From an uncultured bacterium (lineage in GTDB: Bacteria; Patescibacteriota; Patescibacteriia; UBA1558; GWA2-36-10), in contig CALMZN010000019.1 of NCBI GenBank assembly GCA_937870675.1, forward strand, positions 1 to 42,045: a DNA stretch of 42,045 nucleotides, read 5' to 3'. Position 1 is the stretch's first letter, and the number at the start of each line of letters is the position of its first letter. Positions 16,766 to 24,761 of this stretch are shown here, one piece after another. A program made the position numbers and the translations under genes. Below the pieces are notes generated by a model. That model was not told the DNA's origin. It worked only from the letters and a program-made list of their open reading frames with translations, and ran no database searches.

Positions 16766-18970
16766 ATGGCTAGTAAACAATTTACTACCGAAATAGCTGG
16801 CCGCAAACTCTTAGTAGAGATCGGTAAGCTAGCAAAACAAGCCCAAGGGTCTTGTACTGTTTCTTATGGAGAAACAGTAGTTTTGGCTACGGCTGTTATG
16901 TCACGACAAGCGCGCGAAGGAGTGGATTATTTTCCTTTGCTAGTTGATTATGAAGAACGTTTGTATGCCGCTGGCAAAATAAAGGGCTCGCGTTTTATAA
17001 AAAGAGAAGGTCGGGCAACTGACGAGGCCATTTTGACCTCGCGTTTGATTGATCGCTCTATCAGACCATTGTTCAAGGAAACCGAACGCACTGATGTGCA
17101 GGTGGTTTTGACGGTCTTATCTTATGATGGCATCAATGATCCAGAATTTCCTAGCTTGATTGCCGCCTCGGTTGCTTTGGGCATTTCACCCATACCTTGG
17201 AGCGGCCCGGTCGCTGCTATAAAGATCGGTCGCATCAATGATGAGTTGGTTATCAACCCCACAGTTGAAGCTCGACAAAAAAGCGACTTAGATTTGTTTG
17301 TGGTGGGCACCATCGATGAAGTGGTAATGATTGAATCCGGCGCCAAGCAAGTCAAAGAAGAAGTCATGATTGAAGCTGTTGAATTTGCCGGAAAACACAT
17401 TAGAAAGCTGATACCTTTTATTGAAGATATTATCAAAGAAGTTGGAGTAGCCAAACATGAAGTAGCTATTGATGAAGAAAAACTGGCTCTGCAAAAATTG
17501 ATCCAAGAAAAAGTAGGTAATTTTTTCCAAGGCAGAGATTTGGGTTCTTGTTTTCAGGCTGACAAATCAAAAACCAAGCAAATGATCGAAGAGGTCAAAG
17601 CCGAATTAGATCAGGTCTTAAAGGATGATAACGAAGTTTCCAAAGATGCTCGCGCTATTGGCTTGAGTATGTTTGACGCTAGCTTAGAGAAAGCATTCAT
17701 AGCTTTGGTTTTAGAAAAAAAGCAAAGACCTGATGGCCGCAAAATGGACGAGATCAGGCCATTGTCAGCCGAAGTAGCTATTTTGCCTCGTACGCATGGC
17801 AGCGGCTTGTTTAGCCGCGGTGAAACGCAAGTATTATCAATTGTCACTTTGGGCGCTCCGGGTGATGAGCAGACCTTAGACAGCATGGAAGAATCCGGCG
17901 CCAAAAAATACATGCACCATTATAATTTTCCCGGCTTTTCTGTTGGCGAGGTCAAACCCCTGAGGGGCCCAGGCCGTCGAGAAATCGGTCATGGCGCTTT
18001 GGCTGAAAAAGCTCTGTTGCCAGTCCTGCCCAAGGATGAAGATTTCCCCTATACCATCAGAGTGGTGTCAGAAGTCCTGGAATCAAATGGCTCTTCGTCT
18101 CAGGCCTCAATTTGTGGCTCCACGCTTTCTTTGATGGACGCGGGAGTGCCAATTTCTGCTCCGGTGGCTGGTATTGCCATGGGCTTGGTGCTTGATGAAA
18201 AGGATAAAAATCGCTATGAAATATTGACCGACATCCAAGGCATAGAAGATCACTCCGGACACATGGATTTCAAAGTAGCTGGCACTGAAAACGGCATCAC
18301 CGCTCTACAACTGGATATCAAACTAGGCGGTATTAGCTACAAAATAGTCAAAGAGACCTTGGCTCGGGCTCGTGAAGCCAGAATGAAAATTTTGGAAGTC
18401 ATGAAAAAAGTAATTGCCACGCCAAGACCCGAGTTATCACAATATGCTCCGCGAATTATTACTTTACAGATCAATCCAGACAAGATTAGGGACGTCATTG
18501 GCACTGGCGGTAAAATAATTAATGAAATTATTGCCAAATGCAATGTGCAAATTGATATTGAGCAGAGCGGTTTGGTCTTGATCACCTCCACTGACCAAGA
18601 TGGCGCGCAAAAAGCCAAAGAGTGGGTGGAAAATATTGTCCGAGACATTGTGATTGGTGAGATTTATGATGGCCAAGTCATTCAAATCATCAAAGACAGA
18701 AATAGCGGTAGTGAGATTGGCGCTATTGTCGAACTATTACCCGGTAAAGATGGTATGGTGCACATTTCCCAGATTGCTTACAACCGCATTGAAAAGGTCA
18801 GTGATGTTTTGAAAGTTGGCGACCAAGTCAAAGTCAAAGTGGTTGACGTTGACACAGCCAACAACAAGATTAGCTTGTCTATCAAGGACTTACTCCCTAG
18901 ACCAGAGGGCTATGTGGATCGGCCAGTATTTAAAAAACCATTTCCTAAAAAACCATTTTTTAAAAAATAA
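16766..18970 (+). CDS. pnp: Polyribonucleotide nucleotidyltransferase
   Basis: A 734-residue phosphorolytic 3'-5' exoribonuclease. Two RNase PH domains (about 5-220 and 310-540), then KH (about 548-610, DKIRDVIGTGGKIINEIIA) and S1 (about 615-690, GEIYDGQVIQIIKDRNSGSE). RNA-site signature YNFPGFSVGEVKPLRGPGRR and catalytic EDHSGHMDFK: the two Asp and the Lys needed for phosphorolysis are kept. The C-terminus is Pro/Lys/Phe-rich. Downstream of rpsO and 2 bp before the next gene. Confidence 0.97.
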   Translation: MASKQFTTEIAGRKLLVEIGKLAKQAQGSCTVSYGETVVLATAVMSRQAREGVDYFPLLVDYEERLYAAGKIKGSRFIKREGRATDEAILTSRLIDRSIRPLFKETERTDVQVVLTVLSYDGINDPEFPSLIAASVALGISPIPWSGPVAAIKIGRINDELVINPTVEARQKSDLDLFVVGTIDEVVMIESGAKQVKEEVMIEAVEFAGKHIRKLIPFIEDIIKEVGVAKHEVAIDEEKLALQKLIQEKVGNFFQGRDLGSCFQADKSKTKQMIEEVKAELDQVLKDDNEVSKDARAIGLSMFDASLEKAFIALVLEKKQRPDGRKMDEIRPLSAEVAILPRTHGSGLFSRGETQVLSIVTLGAPGDEQTLDSMEESGAKKYMHHYNFPGFSVGEVKPLRGPGRREIGHGALAEKALLPVLPKDEDFPYTIRVVSEVLESNGSSSQASICGSTLSLMDAGVPISAPVAGIAMGLVLDEKDKNRYEILTDIQGIEDHSGHMDFKVAGTENGITALQLDIKLGGISYKIVKETLARAREARMKILEVMKKVIATPRPELSQYAPRIITLQINPDKIRDVIGTGGKIINEIIAKCNVQIDIEQSGLVLITSTDQDGAQKAKEWVENIVRDIVIGEIYDGQVIQIIKDRNSGSEIGAIVELLPGKDGMVHISQIAYNRIEKVSDVLKVGDQVKVKVVDVDTANNKISLSIKDLLPRPEGYVDRPVFKKPFPKKPFFKK

Positions 18971-18972
18971 AA

Positions 18973-20334
18973 GTGGTCACTGAAAAAGAGCCAACCCAAA
19001 GATTTACTTTATTGCCAAGTAAAGCTTGGTGGCTTTTTTTGGGTGTTTTTATTTTAGGAATAGCGGCTATGCTCTTGATGCCCCAAAAATCCAGCCAGCC
19101 ACTACTCATGTATTTGCCCCAAAATACTACTTTTTATTATCACTGGTCTGATCTAGCCACTTACAAAAGCTTGGATATTAACAAATTGGCTATTATAGAC
19201 ACTACCGAGCCGACAGACAAGATAGACGAACTAAAAAGTTTGTTATTGGATGGCATATTTTCCACCAAAGAAGTTGTGTGGTTTAAAACTGATGCTTTGA
19301 GTGATGATAATTTTATACTGCGCTTGGATAATGCCCAGCAGGTGACCAAATGGCTGACAGTCAATCGCCCAGAGTATAATTATTTATTAATTGACAAGGA
19401 TATTTTGTTGATCAGCGCTGACTCGTGGCTATCCAGCCACTACAGTGAACAGCCAAGAATGGAAGTGGTTAACAATAATATGTCTTTGGGTATTAATATT
19501 TTTTGGTCCAAAAATAATACGCCCGAGTTTTTGTCGGCTCTGACTGAGTGGTTGAAACTAGACACTGGTTTGCCAAATATTTACGCCAATATCTACCAAC
19601 AAAAAGACGGACAATCAAACATCCATATTTGGCAGGTGAAATTAAGACAAGTAATCAATGCTAGTAGCACTGACGCTTGGTCAAATAAAGCTAATTTTCC
19701 GCTAGGTGCTGATTTGATTCTTGGTTTTGGTGAACACGCTCCGGACAAATGGCAAGTCATAGTCAGTCAGAGTATTTTACAGCCCTTGTTTAGTGAGTGG
19801 CCATATTATCGGCTGTCAGCCAAAAAAATAGAGGAGCAGATACTCAAAAATAATTATATTTATCTGGCCAATGACAAGTGGCTGATGGTTTCTAAGGAGG
19901 ATTGGCAGTCCAGGATAAATGATTGGGTGCCAAATCTTAATTTGCAAGAAACCAAAAATCGTTTACCGGATGGCACGGTTTACACCGAGTATATTAGTGG
20001 CCAAGAAGCAGTCATAGAAAAATTAAGCTACCAAGCCAAGGATTATTGGCATTTTAGCGGTCTCTATGGAGCGCAAATTGGCCCTAGTTACTATTTATCA
20101 AATAGCGAGTCAATTATTCAGGCCACTTTGGTCAGTAAGTATGATATGCAGAGTTATTTAGGTCAGTGCCAGTTAGCAGGGGATTATCAAATTATTGATT
20201 TGGTGCAGGTAAATAGTGCTAAAATCAAAGATGAAACAATTAAAAAAGCGCTATTAGATCAAAAAATAAATAATTTAACAGTATTTTCTTACGAAAATAA
20301 TCAACAAATTGGTTTTAAGGCCTGTTTTCGTTAG
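18973..20334 (+). CDS. Conserved-looking anchored extracytoplasmic protein of unknown function
   Basis: A 453-residue protein starting with GTG 2 bp after pnp, so translation is probably coupled. One TM lies at about residues 18-36 (AWWLFLGVFILGIAAMLLM). The large outer part is rich in Trp, Tyr and Asn, with two apparently related halves (YLPQNTTFYYHWSDLATYKS and on; then WQVIVSQSILQPLFSEWPYY). The layout is reminiscent of DUF3352-type surface proteins, but I cannot confirm the family. Stop is TAG. Confidence 0.7.
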   Translation: MVTEKEPTQRFTLLPSKAWWLFLGVFILGIAAMLLMPQKSSQPLLMYLPQNTTFYYHWSDLATYKSLDINKLAIIDTTEPTDKIDELKSLLLDGIFSTKEVVWFKTDALSDDNFILRLDNAQQVTKWLTVNRPEYNYLLIDKDILLISADSWLSSHYSEQPRMEVVNNNMSLGINIFWSKNNTPEFLSALTEWLKLDTGLPNIYANIYQQKDGQSNIHIWQVKLRQVINASSTDAWSNKANFPLGADLILGFGEHAPDKWQVIVSQSILQPLFSEWPYYRLSAKKIEEQILKNNYIYLANDKWLMVSKEDWQSRINDWVPNLNLQETKNRLPDGTVYTEYISGQEAVIEKLSYQAKDYWHFSGLYGAQIGPSYYLSNSESIIQATLVSKYDMQSYLGQCQLAGDYQIIDLVQVNSAKIKDETIKKALLDQKINNLTVFSYENNQQIGFKACFR

Positions 20335-20360
20335 GAATAATTCTATAAAATTTAAAGTAA

Positions 20361-20528
20361 AAAACCCACTGACTTTCTATGCCGTCATTCCCGCGAAAGC
20401 GGGAATCCACACTAATGTTATGAAATCATAGTGTCGTGTGGATCATCGGATCACCCGCCCACCATGACCGCCGGTCAGGCGTGTCGGGCGGGAGTCCGAT
20501 GATGACGGGAGAGTGTCAGTGGTTTTTT
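20361..20528. repeat. Long nested palindromic element, possible terminator of the pnp operon
   Basis: The outer arms CCACTGAC (20366-20373) and GTCAGTGG (20515-20522) are flanked by A4 and T6. Next are CCGTCAT and ATGACGG. Inside lie a GAAA-tetraloop hairpin ATTCCCGC-GAAA-GCGGGAAT (20387-20406), an arm pair GTGTGG/CCACAC, and a further palindrome CCCGCC...GGCGGG that itself holds GACC-GCC-GGTC. The order suggests palindromes inserted into palindromes. Confidence 0.8.
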
Positions 20529-20591
20529 AAATCATCTTCTACACAGGCCTAGAACTTAAAAAATAGCCATAAATAGGCACTTTTGTGCTTG

Positions 20592-20628
20592 CACCGTAAA
20601 ACAGGTCGCGGAGCGACGTTTTACGGTG
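20592..20628. repeat. Perfect 11-bp stem with inner hairpin
   Basis: CACCGTAAAAC (20592-20602) and GTTTTACGGTG (20618-20628) enclose GTCGC-GGA-GCGAC. There is no T tract. It is a compact REP-like element in the non-coding block before the candidate RNA. Confidence 0.75.
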
Positions 20629-20725
20629 TGGATAACTTGTTGATAGTTGTGGATTATTTTGATAAAGTTGTCAATAATCAGAAAAATAGCTAATTATTTT
20701 TGCTAATTTTAGCAAAGTATTAGCT

Positions 20726-20754
20726 TTGACACAAAGGTAAAAATATGATATACT
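20726..20754 (+). promoter_or_regulatory. Consensus sigma-70 promoter of the candidate structured RNA
   Basis: TTGACA (20726-20731), 17-bp spacer, TATACT (20749-20754). The last part (GGTAAA, A-rich, TATGATATACT) is nearly the same as the promoter at 28479-28507. Predicted start near 20761. Confidence 0.8.
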
Positions 20755-20760
20755 TATATT

Positions 20761-21150
20761 GTTGATAAATAAGTACCTTAAAACAATACTTTAGAACTGT
20801 ACATTACTTGTGATAAAGTAGTGTCTAGCTCTAAGAGCTTCACTGTTTTGATTTATCAAGCCACCGACGCTTGAAAAAGCAAAAACAAAAACAAAATACA
20901 AAAAGGAGAATCCTGTTGTCGGATAGGCAACGAGATATTTCCACTAAATGGTGGAGTTCTACAATGATTCTGAGTCGGAATGAATCACAATGACGTTTTC
21001 ACAACAACATATGCTAAAGTTTCAAGCCAATTGAACTTACAGACGCAATAAAAATGCGTCACAAGCTATCGTGAAGACGCTACGGGGCGCACTTACGGCC
21101 CACGAAGCTAACGCTATTAGGGGTGCTCGGATGCGTCCTGTTTGTTTTGT
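20761..21150 (+). ncRNA. Candidate structured non-coding RNA, about 390 nt, no known family
   Basis: Starts at a consensus promoter. A 5' domain (20762-20859) is closed by a perfect 9-bp helix, TTGATAAAT/ATTTATCAA, and contains CATTACTT/AAGTAGTG and AGCTC/GAGCT hairpins. The middle has GCTT-GAAA-AAGC (20869-20880), AGGA-GAA-TCCT (20904-20914) and CCGAC/GTCGG pairs. A GC-richer 3' domain (21039-21141) is closed by ACAG-ACGCA/TGCGT-C-CTGT and followed by TTTGTTTTGT. Tiny ORFs exist (TTG 20916, 25 codons; ATG 20990, 14 codons, overlapping as ATGA), but the SD-like AGGAG is part of a hairpin. It lacks the hallmarks of tmRNA, RNase P RNA and SRP RNA. A separate promoter serves the next gene. Confidence 0.6.
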
Positions 21151-21175
21151 CAAAATTTTCAATACCCCTAAATTC

Positions 21176-21204
21176 TTGCCAAATTGCCCGATATTTGCTA
21201 TCAT
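21176..21204 (+). promoter_or_regulatory. Promoter of the dksA-like operon
   Basis: TTGCCA (21176-21181), 17-bp spacer, TATCAT (21199-21204). Start near 21211, about 18 nt before the ATG at 21229. Confidence 0.5.
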
Positions 21205-21228
21205 TCTTTGGTAATTAAAACCCAAGCC

Positions 21229-21591
21229 ATGACAGTTGACACTAAATTTTTGGAAAATAGAAAAAGCGAATTAGAAAAAAGGCGCGATGAAATACTGCGT
21301 GAATTAAACGTGGACACCATCCAGGTGGCGGACAATGATTATAGCGCCAAATTTATTGATTATGGCGACAAAGAAGATGAAAATGCGGCTGAAGTAGCTG
21401 ACTTTGAGAAAAATTTGTCTTTAGAAAAAACCTTGGAAATTTCCCTGTACAATGTAAATAAGGCCTTAAAGAAAATAGATGAGGGCAATTATGGTTTGTG
21501 TGAAGTTTGCGCCAAGCCCATTGATCCCAAGCGCTTGGAGGCCTTTCCTTCAGCCACTGCTTGTATGAATTGCAAGAAAAAATCTTTATAA
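21229..21591 (+). CDS. DksA/TraR family C4-type zinc finger protein
   Basis: A 120-residue protein from ATG 21229; the frame is open further up but the promoter lies at 21176-21204. An N-terminal coiled coil (FLENRKSELEKRRDEILREL, then NLSLEKTLEISLYNVNKALK) precedes the zinc finger GLCEVCAKPIDPKRLEAFPS with ACMNCKK (CxxC, 17 residues, CxxC). DksA/TraR proteins bind the RNA polymerase secondary channel and modulate initiation. First gene of a tight group with lspA and tspO. Confidence 0.92.
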   Translation: MTVDTKFLENRKSELEKRRDEILRELNVDTIQVADNDYSAKFIDYGDKEDENAAEVADFEKNLSLEKTLEISLYNVNKALKKIDEGNYGLCEVCAKPIDPKRLEAFPSATACMNCKKKSL

Positions 21592-21595
21592 AATT

Positions 21596-22012
21596 ATGTG
21601 TAAATACTATTTAGGATGTTTGAGCTTAATAATCCTGGATAGATTCTTAAAAATATTTTTTGTAAAAACACTGTCTGAAGGTGGCAGTGTTTTTGCTTTG
21701 TATATCAATAAAAACATCGCTTTTTCCTTGCCCCTGCCCAGCGTAATATTATATCCGATTCTAGTTATTATATTTTTTTTGTTAGTTTGGTTTTGGCTGA
21801 AGGACTGGCAGGGAGCCAAAAAATATATTTGGCCCTATGCTTTGGTAATAATTGGCGCGGCTAGCAATATCTGGGATCGCCTCTGGTATGGCGGAGTAGT
21901 GGACTACTTTAATGTGCCATATTTTACTGTGCTAAATTTAAGTGATGTTTATATTTTCTTGGGAGTGTGCTATTTTTTAGTAAGACAATTAAAAAAACAA
22001 AAATATGACTAA
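21596..22012 (+). CDS. lspA: Lipoprotein signal peptidase (signal peptidase II)
   Basis: A 138-residue, four-TM aspartic protease that removes signal peptides of lipoproteins after diacylglyceryl transfer. Conserved segments: LDRFLKIFFV near the start, NKNIAFSLPLP, GAASNIWDRLWYGGVVDYFN (first catalytic Asp in VVDYF) and LNLSDVYIFLG (second catalytic Asp). It starts 4 bp after the dksA-like stop and its end overlaps tspO by 8 bp, so the three are translationally linked. Confidence 0.9.
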   Translation: MCKYYLGCLSLIILDRFLKIFFVKTLSEGGSVFALYINKNIAFSLPLPSVILYPILVIIFFLLVWFWLKDWQGAKKYIWPYALVIIGAASNIWDRLWYGGVVDYFNVPYFTVLNLSDVYIFLGVCYFLVRQLKKQKYD

Positions 22013-22481
22013 CAAAAGTATTGTTAAATTATTTAGTTCAGTGCTTATTTGCTTGGGTGCCGGGTTTATTGGCTCATTTTTTACTACTCCGCAGATTGCG
22101 GGTTGGTATCAGACGCTTAACAAGCCCACTTGGAACCCGCCGTCTTGGCTTTTTGGACCAGTGTGGACTACGCTTTTCATCCTGATGGGCATTGCTTTGT
22201 ATCTGGTCTGGCAAAAAGCTAGCCACTCCAAAAGCGCTCGCCAGGCCACGATATTTTTCTTAGTACACTTGCTGTTTAATATATTTTGGTCAGTATTATT
22301 TTTTGGGCTACACAATCCTTTTTATGCTTTTTTAGAAATCATTGTTTTGTGGCTCATGATTTTGACCTTGATTATTTGGTTTTTCAAGCTTGATAAAAAA
22401 GCTGGCAGTTTGCTAGTCCCTTATCTGCTGTGGGTCAGCTTTGCCGGCTATTTGAACTATACAATTTGGCAGTTGAATTAA
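22005..22481 (+). CDS. tspO: TspO/MBR family tryptophan-rich sensory protein
   Basis: A 158-residue, five-TM protein. Signature residues: GSFFTTPQIAGWYQTLNKPT, WNPPSWLFGPVWTTLFILMG, LFNIFWSVLFFGLHNP, and a C-terminal LNYTIWQLN. The family binds porphyrins and other small ligands in membranes; its exact role in such small genomes is unclear. It overlaps lspA by 8 bp. Confidence 0.93.
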   Translation: MTNKSIVKLFSSVLICLGAGFIGSFFTTPQIAGWYQTLNKPTWNPPSWLFGPVWTTLFILMGIALYLVWQKASHSKSARQATIFFLVHLLFNIFWSVLFFGLHNPFYAFLEIIVLWLMILTLIIWFFKLDKKAGSLLVPYLLWVSFAGYLNYTIWQLN

Positions 22482-22501
22482 AAAATCGCTATTTTTTTGT
22501 T

Positions 22502-22603
22502 GTCATTCTGGAAGGAGCGGAGCGACTGATAGAATCTACGTCAATTTAAAGGAGTGGATTCTATCGCTTCGTCGCGTCAGACGCGACGAAGCGATAGAAT
22601 GAC
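22502..22603. repeat. Palindromic element with a perfect 20-bp stem
   Basis: Arms at 22558-22577 and 22581-22600 are perfect reverse complements with a CAG loop. Outer arms GTCATTCT (22502-22509) and AGAATGAC (22596-22603), and GATAGAATC (22528-22536) and GATTCTATC (22557-22565), allow alternative folds. The GTCATTC edge is shared with the element at 20384. Confidence 0.85.
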
Positions 22604-22690
22604 CTTGCTGAAGCGGTTTTTTTGTCCCCTTGACTTCCCTTTCAGAGTCGGAGTAAAATGCACTCAAGAAAAAGAAAAGCGATTTTTATT

Positions 22691-24253
22691 ATGGCTAACA
22701 TTTATACAGTTGCTGTTTTGGGTCTCAAAGGCAACCTAGTAGAAGTAGAGACCAATTTGTCTAGGCACTTGCCCAAGGTTATTATTGTTGGTTTGCCTGA
22801 TACAGCCGTGCAAGAGGCCAGAGAAAGGGTCTGGGCCGCTATTGAAAATAGCGGTTTTGTGTTTCCCCGACAAAAAGTCGTGATCAATCTAGCGCCAGCC
22901 CAAGTTCAAAAAAGCGGTGGAGCTTATGACCTATCTATGGCTATTAGTGTCTTACAAGCGAGTGGAGAGTTAAAATTAATTTCTGAACCAACCGCTTTTA
23001 TTGGCGAGCTGTCTTTGACTGGTCTAGTCAAAGCCGTGCCCGGAGTCATGGTCATGGTGGCGGCTTTGAAAGAATTTGGTTTCCAAAATATATTTGTACC
23101 CCAAAAAAATGTCAAAGAAGCCAGCGTGATTGAGGGTGTCAATATTTACGCCATCAATAATCTAGCCCAACTAATACGACATTTGAATGGCCAGCAAAAA
23201 ATTGAACCCCAAGCGCCAGTAGTTTTTTATAATGAGCCCAGCCAAGCAACCTTTGATTTTCAAGAAGTCCATGGTCAGGCACAAGCCAAGCGGGCCTTGG
23301 AAATAGCGGCTGTTGGCGGACACAACATTTTGCTGGTCGGGCCTCCGGGGTCTGGCAAGACCATGCTCGCCAAAAGTTTTTTGTCTATCTTGCCGCCACT
23401 ATCACTGGACGAGGCCTTGGCCGTCAGCAAGATACACAGCTTGGCTGGACTTTTGACTGAAGAAAATCATCTAGTGCGTAGTAGATTTTTGCGTAGTCCG
23501 CATCACTCGGCTTCAGTGTCAGCCATTGTCGGTGGTGGCACTTACCCCAAACCCGGAGAAATATCTTTGGCTCATCGCAATGTTTTATTTTTGGATGAAA
23601 TTTTGGAATTTCCTCGAGCAGTACTGGAGGCCTTGCGCCAACCCTTGGAAGACAAAATAATCACTGTCTCGCGCATCAAGGGTTCGGTTGATTATCCGGC
23701 TGATTTTATTTTTTTGGCCACGGCCAATCCTTGCCCTTGTGGCTACCTGACTGACCCCAGTCACGAGTGCCACTGCACGCCAATGGAAATATCCAAATAC
23801 AGGAAAAAATTATCAGGACCATTACTTGATCGCATTGATTTGCACTTGAATGTGGCTAGAGTAAAAAGCCATGAGTTGATAAGTAATCCTTCAACTGGAT
23901 TTGACTACGCTCACCACCAGTCACTCGCGGTCGGAAAAAATTCAGCCGAAAGCTCCAAAGAAATTTTGGCGCGCGTGATTTCCGCTAGACAACGACAAGC
24001 AGATCGTCAGCCAGATAATTTATTAAACAGCGACCTGCCACCAAAGTTGATAAAAAAATATTGTGTTTTGTCATCTAGCAATCAGCGACTGCTACTGACG
24101 GCCACTGAGAAAATGCAATTATCAGCCAGAGCTTATTACAAGATTTTGAAAGTAGCTCGAACTATTGCGGATCTAGCAAGTAGTCAAAATATTGAAGAAG
24201 AGTATATTTTGGAAGCCCTGCAGTATCGTAATAAAATATGGTCGGAGCTGTAA
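22691..24253 (+). CDS. YifB/ComM family Mg-chelatase-like AAA+ ATPase
   Basis: A 520-residue protein; ATG 22691 (MANIYTVAVLGLKGNLVEVE) fits the family start better than 22658. The N-terminal Lon-protease-like/S5 fold domain (about 1-165) has GLPDTAVQEARERVWAAIEN. The AAA+ core has Walker A GPPGSGKTML and Walker B VLFLDEILEF, then a Cys motif NPCPCGYLTDPSHECHC, and a C-terminal Mg_chelatase_C domain (SARAYYKILKVARTIADL). ComM is a hexameric branch-migration helicase used in natural transformation, so this fits DNA uptake and recombination in a small-genome bacterium. Confidence 0.93.
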   Translation: MANIYTVAVLGLKGNLVEVETNLSRHLPKVIIVGLPDTAVQEARERVWAAIENSGFVFPRQKVVINLAPAQVQKSGGAYDLSMAISVLQASGELKLISEPTAFIGELSLTGLVKAVPGVMVMVAALKEFGFQNIFVPQKNVKEASVIEGVNIYAINNLAQLIRHLNGQQKIEPQAPVVFYNEPSQATFDFQEVHGQAQAKRALEIAAVGGHNILLVGPPGSGKTMLAKSFLSILPPLSLDEALAVSKIHSLAGLLTEENHLVRSRFLRSPHHSASVSAIVGGGTYPKPGEISLAHRNVLFLDEILEFPRAVLEALRQPLEDKIITVSRIKGSVDYPADFIFLATANPCPCGYLTDPSHECHCTPMEISKYRKKLSGPLLDRIDLHLNVARVKSHELISNPSTGFDYAHHQSLAVGKNSAESSKEILARVISARQRQADRQPDNLLNSDLPPKLIKKYCVLSSSNQRLLLTATEKMQLSARAYYKILKVARTIADLASSQNIEEEYILEALQYRNKIWSEL

Positions 24254-24256
24254 TTT

Positions 24257-24284
24257 TTGTCCTTTCTAGCCGTCTTTATATATA
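24257..24284 (+). promoter_or_regulatory. Weak promoter before the structured leader
   Basis: TTGTCC (24257-24262), 16-bp spacer, TATATA (24279-24284). Predicted start near 24291. Confidence 0.35.
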
Positions 24285-24290
24285 AAGGGG

Positions 24291-24435
24291 GTTATATGTA
24301 CCTTACCAAGAGCGATTCTCTCCAGCCAGCTTTATTGGAAGCATTTCCAGTAAAACTGCCTGGAGAGAACTTGAATAATGGCTCATAAGCCAAAAAGAAG
24401 GACAATAGTCGCAAGTCCAATAAGTTCTTCTTTAG
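24291..24435 (+). ncRNA. Structured leader RNA or small RNA of unknown class
   Basis: A long symmetric hairpin: TCTCTCCAG (24317-24325) pairs with CTGGAGAGA (24360-24368), then CAG/CTG and TTATTGGAA/TTCCAGTAA around a GCAT loop. It is followed by a branched part: GAACTT (24367-24372) with AAGTTC (24422-24427) around GGCT-CATA-AGCC and GGAC...GTCC. A competing pair is AAAGAAG (24394-24400) with CTTCTTT (24427-24433). Two exclusive folds just before a small ORF are what a cis-regulatory switch would look like; ligand unknown. Confidence 0.5.
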
Positions 24436-24459
24436 GCCTTGAAGCTAATAAGCAAAACT

Positions 24460-24624
24460 ATGTTTAGAGCAATGGGAGCTTTTTTCCAACTGGTTTTCTT
24501 GCTTATCTTATTCAAGATTTTCGCCCCAGGAGTTTACGAACTGCTGATCAATGTGATCACTACAATTCTGACCGTTGTGAACAATGGTTTAGCTAATTAT
24601 GGCAGTTCGACGCCCAACTTCTAG
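24460..24624 (+). CDS. Small hydrophobic peptide downstream of the structured leader
   Basis: 54 residues from ATG 24460; TTG 24439 would add seven. The sequence starts MFRAMGAFFQLVFLLILFKI and continues through a second hydrophobic stretch (LLINVITTILTVV) to a polar end GSSTPNF. One long or two short membrane helices. No SD sequence, stop TAG, own terminator downstream. No family recognised; the neatly bounded transcript supports it. Confidence 0.5.
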   Translation: MFRAMGAFFQLVFLLILFKIFAPGVYELLINVITTILTVVNNGLANYGSSTPNF

Positions 24625-24667
24625 CTTGCTACCTTACAAAAAGGTTGGTAATCTAGAGTACGCACCA

Positions 24668-24710
24668 GAAGGACCGAAGTCATCAAACTTTCGGTTCTTT
24701 TCTGTTTTTT
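24668..24710 (+). terminator. Terminator of the small peptide unit
   Basis: AAGGACCGAA pairs with TTCGGTTCTT, then TCTGTTTTTT. Confidence 0.8.
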
Positions 24711-24761
24711 AACAATACTAGTTTAATTGTAAATAATAATTAAAGCTGTTATGATGATTTT

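Noticed and set aside
20761..21150. tmRNA, RNase P RNA or SRP RNA
   Set aside because: No tRNA-like CCA end or tag frame, no GAGGAAAGTCC-type P4 strand, and no GGAAG...AGCAG SRP loop were found.
20916..21213. A chain of short ORFs with an SD-like AAGGAG, as if a small operon
   Set aside because: The SD bases are paired in AGGA-GAA-TCCT, the ORFs are 25 codons or fewer with poor continuity, and the region is better explained as structured RNA. Kept only as a note under that feature.
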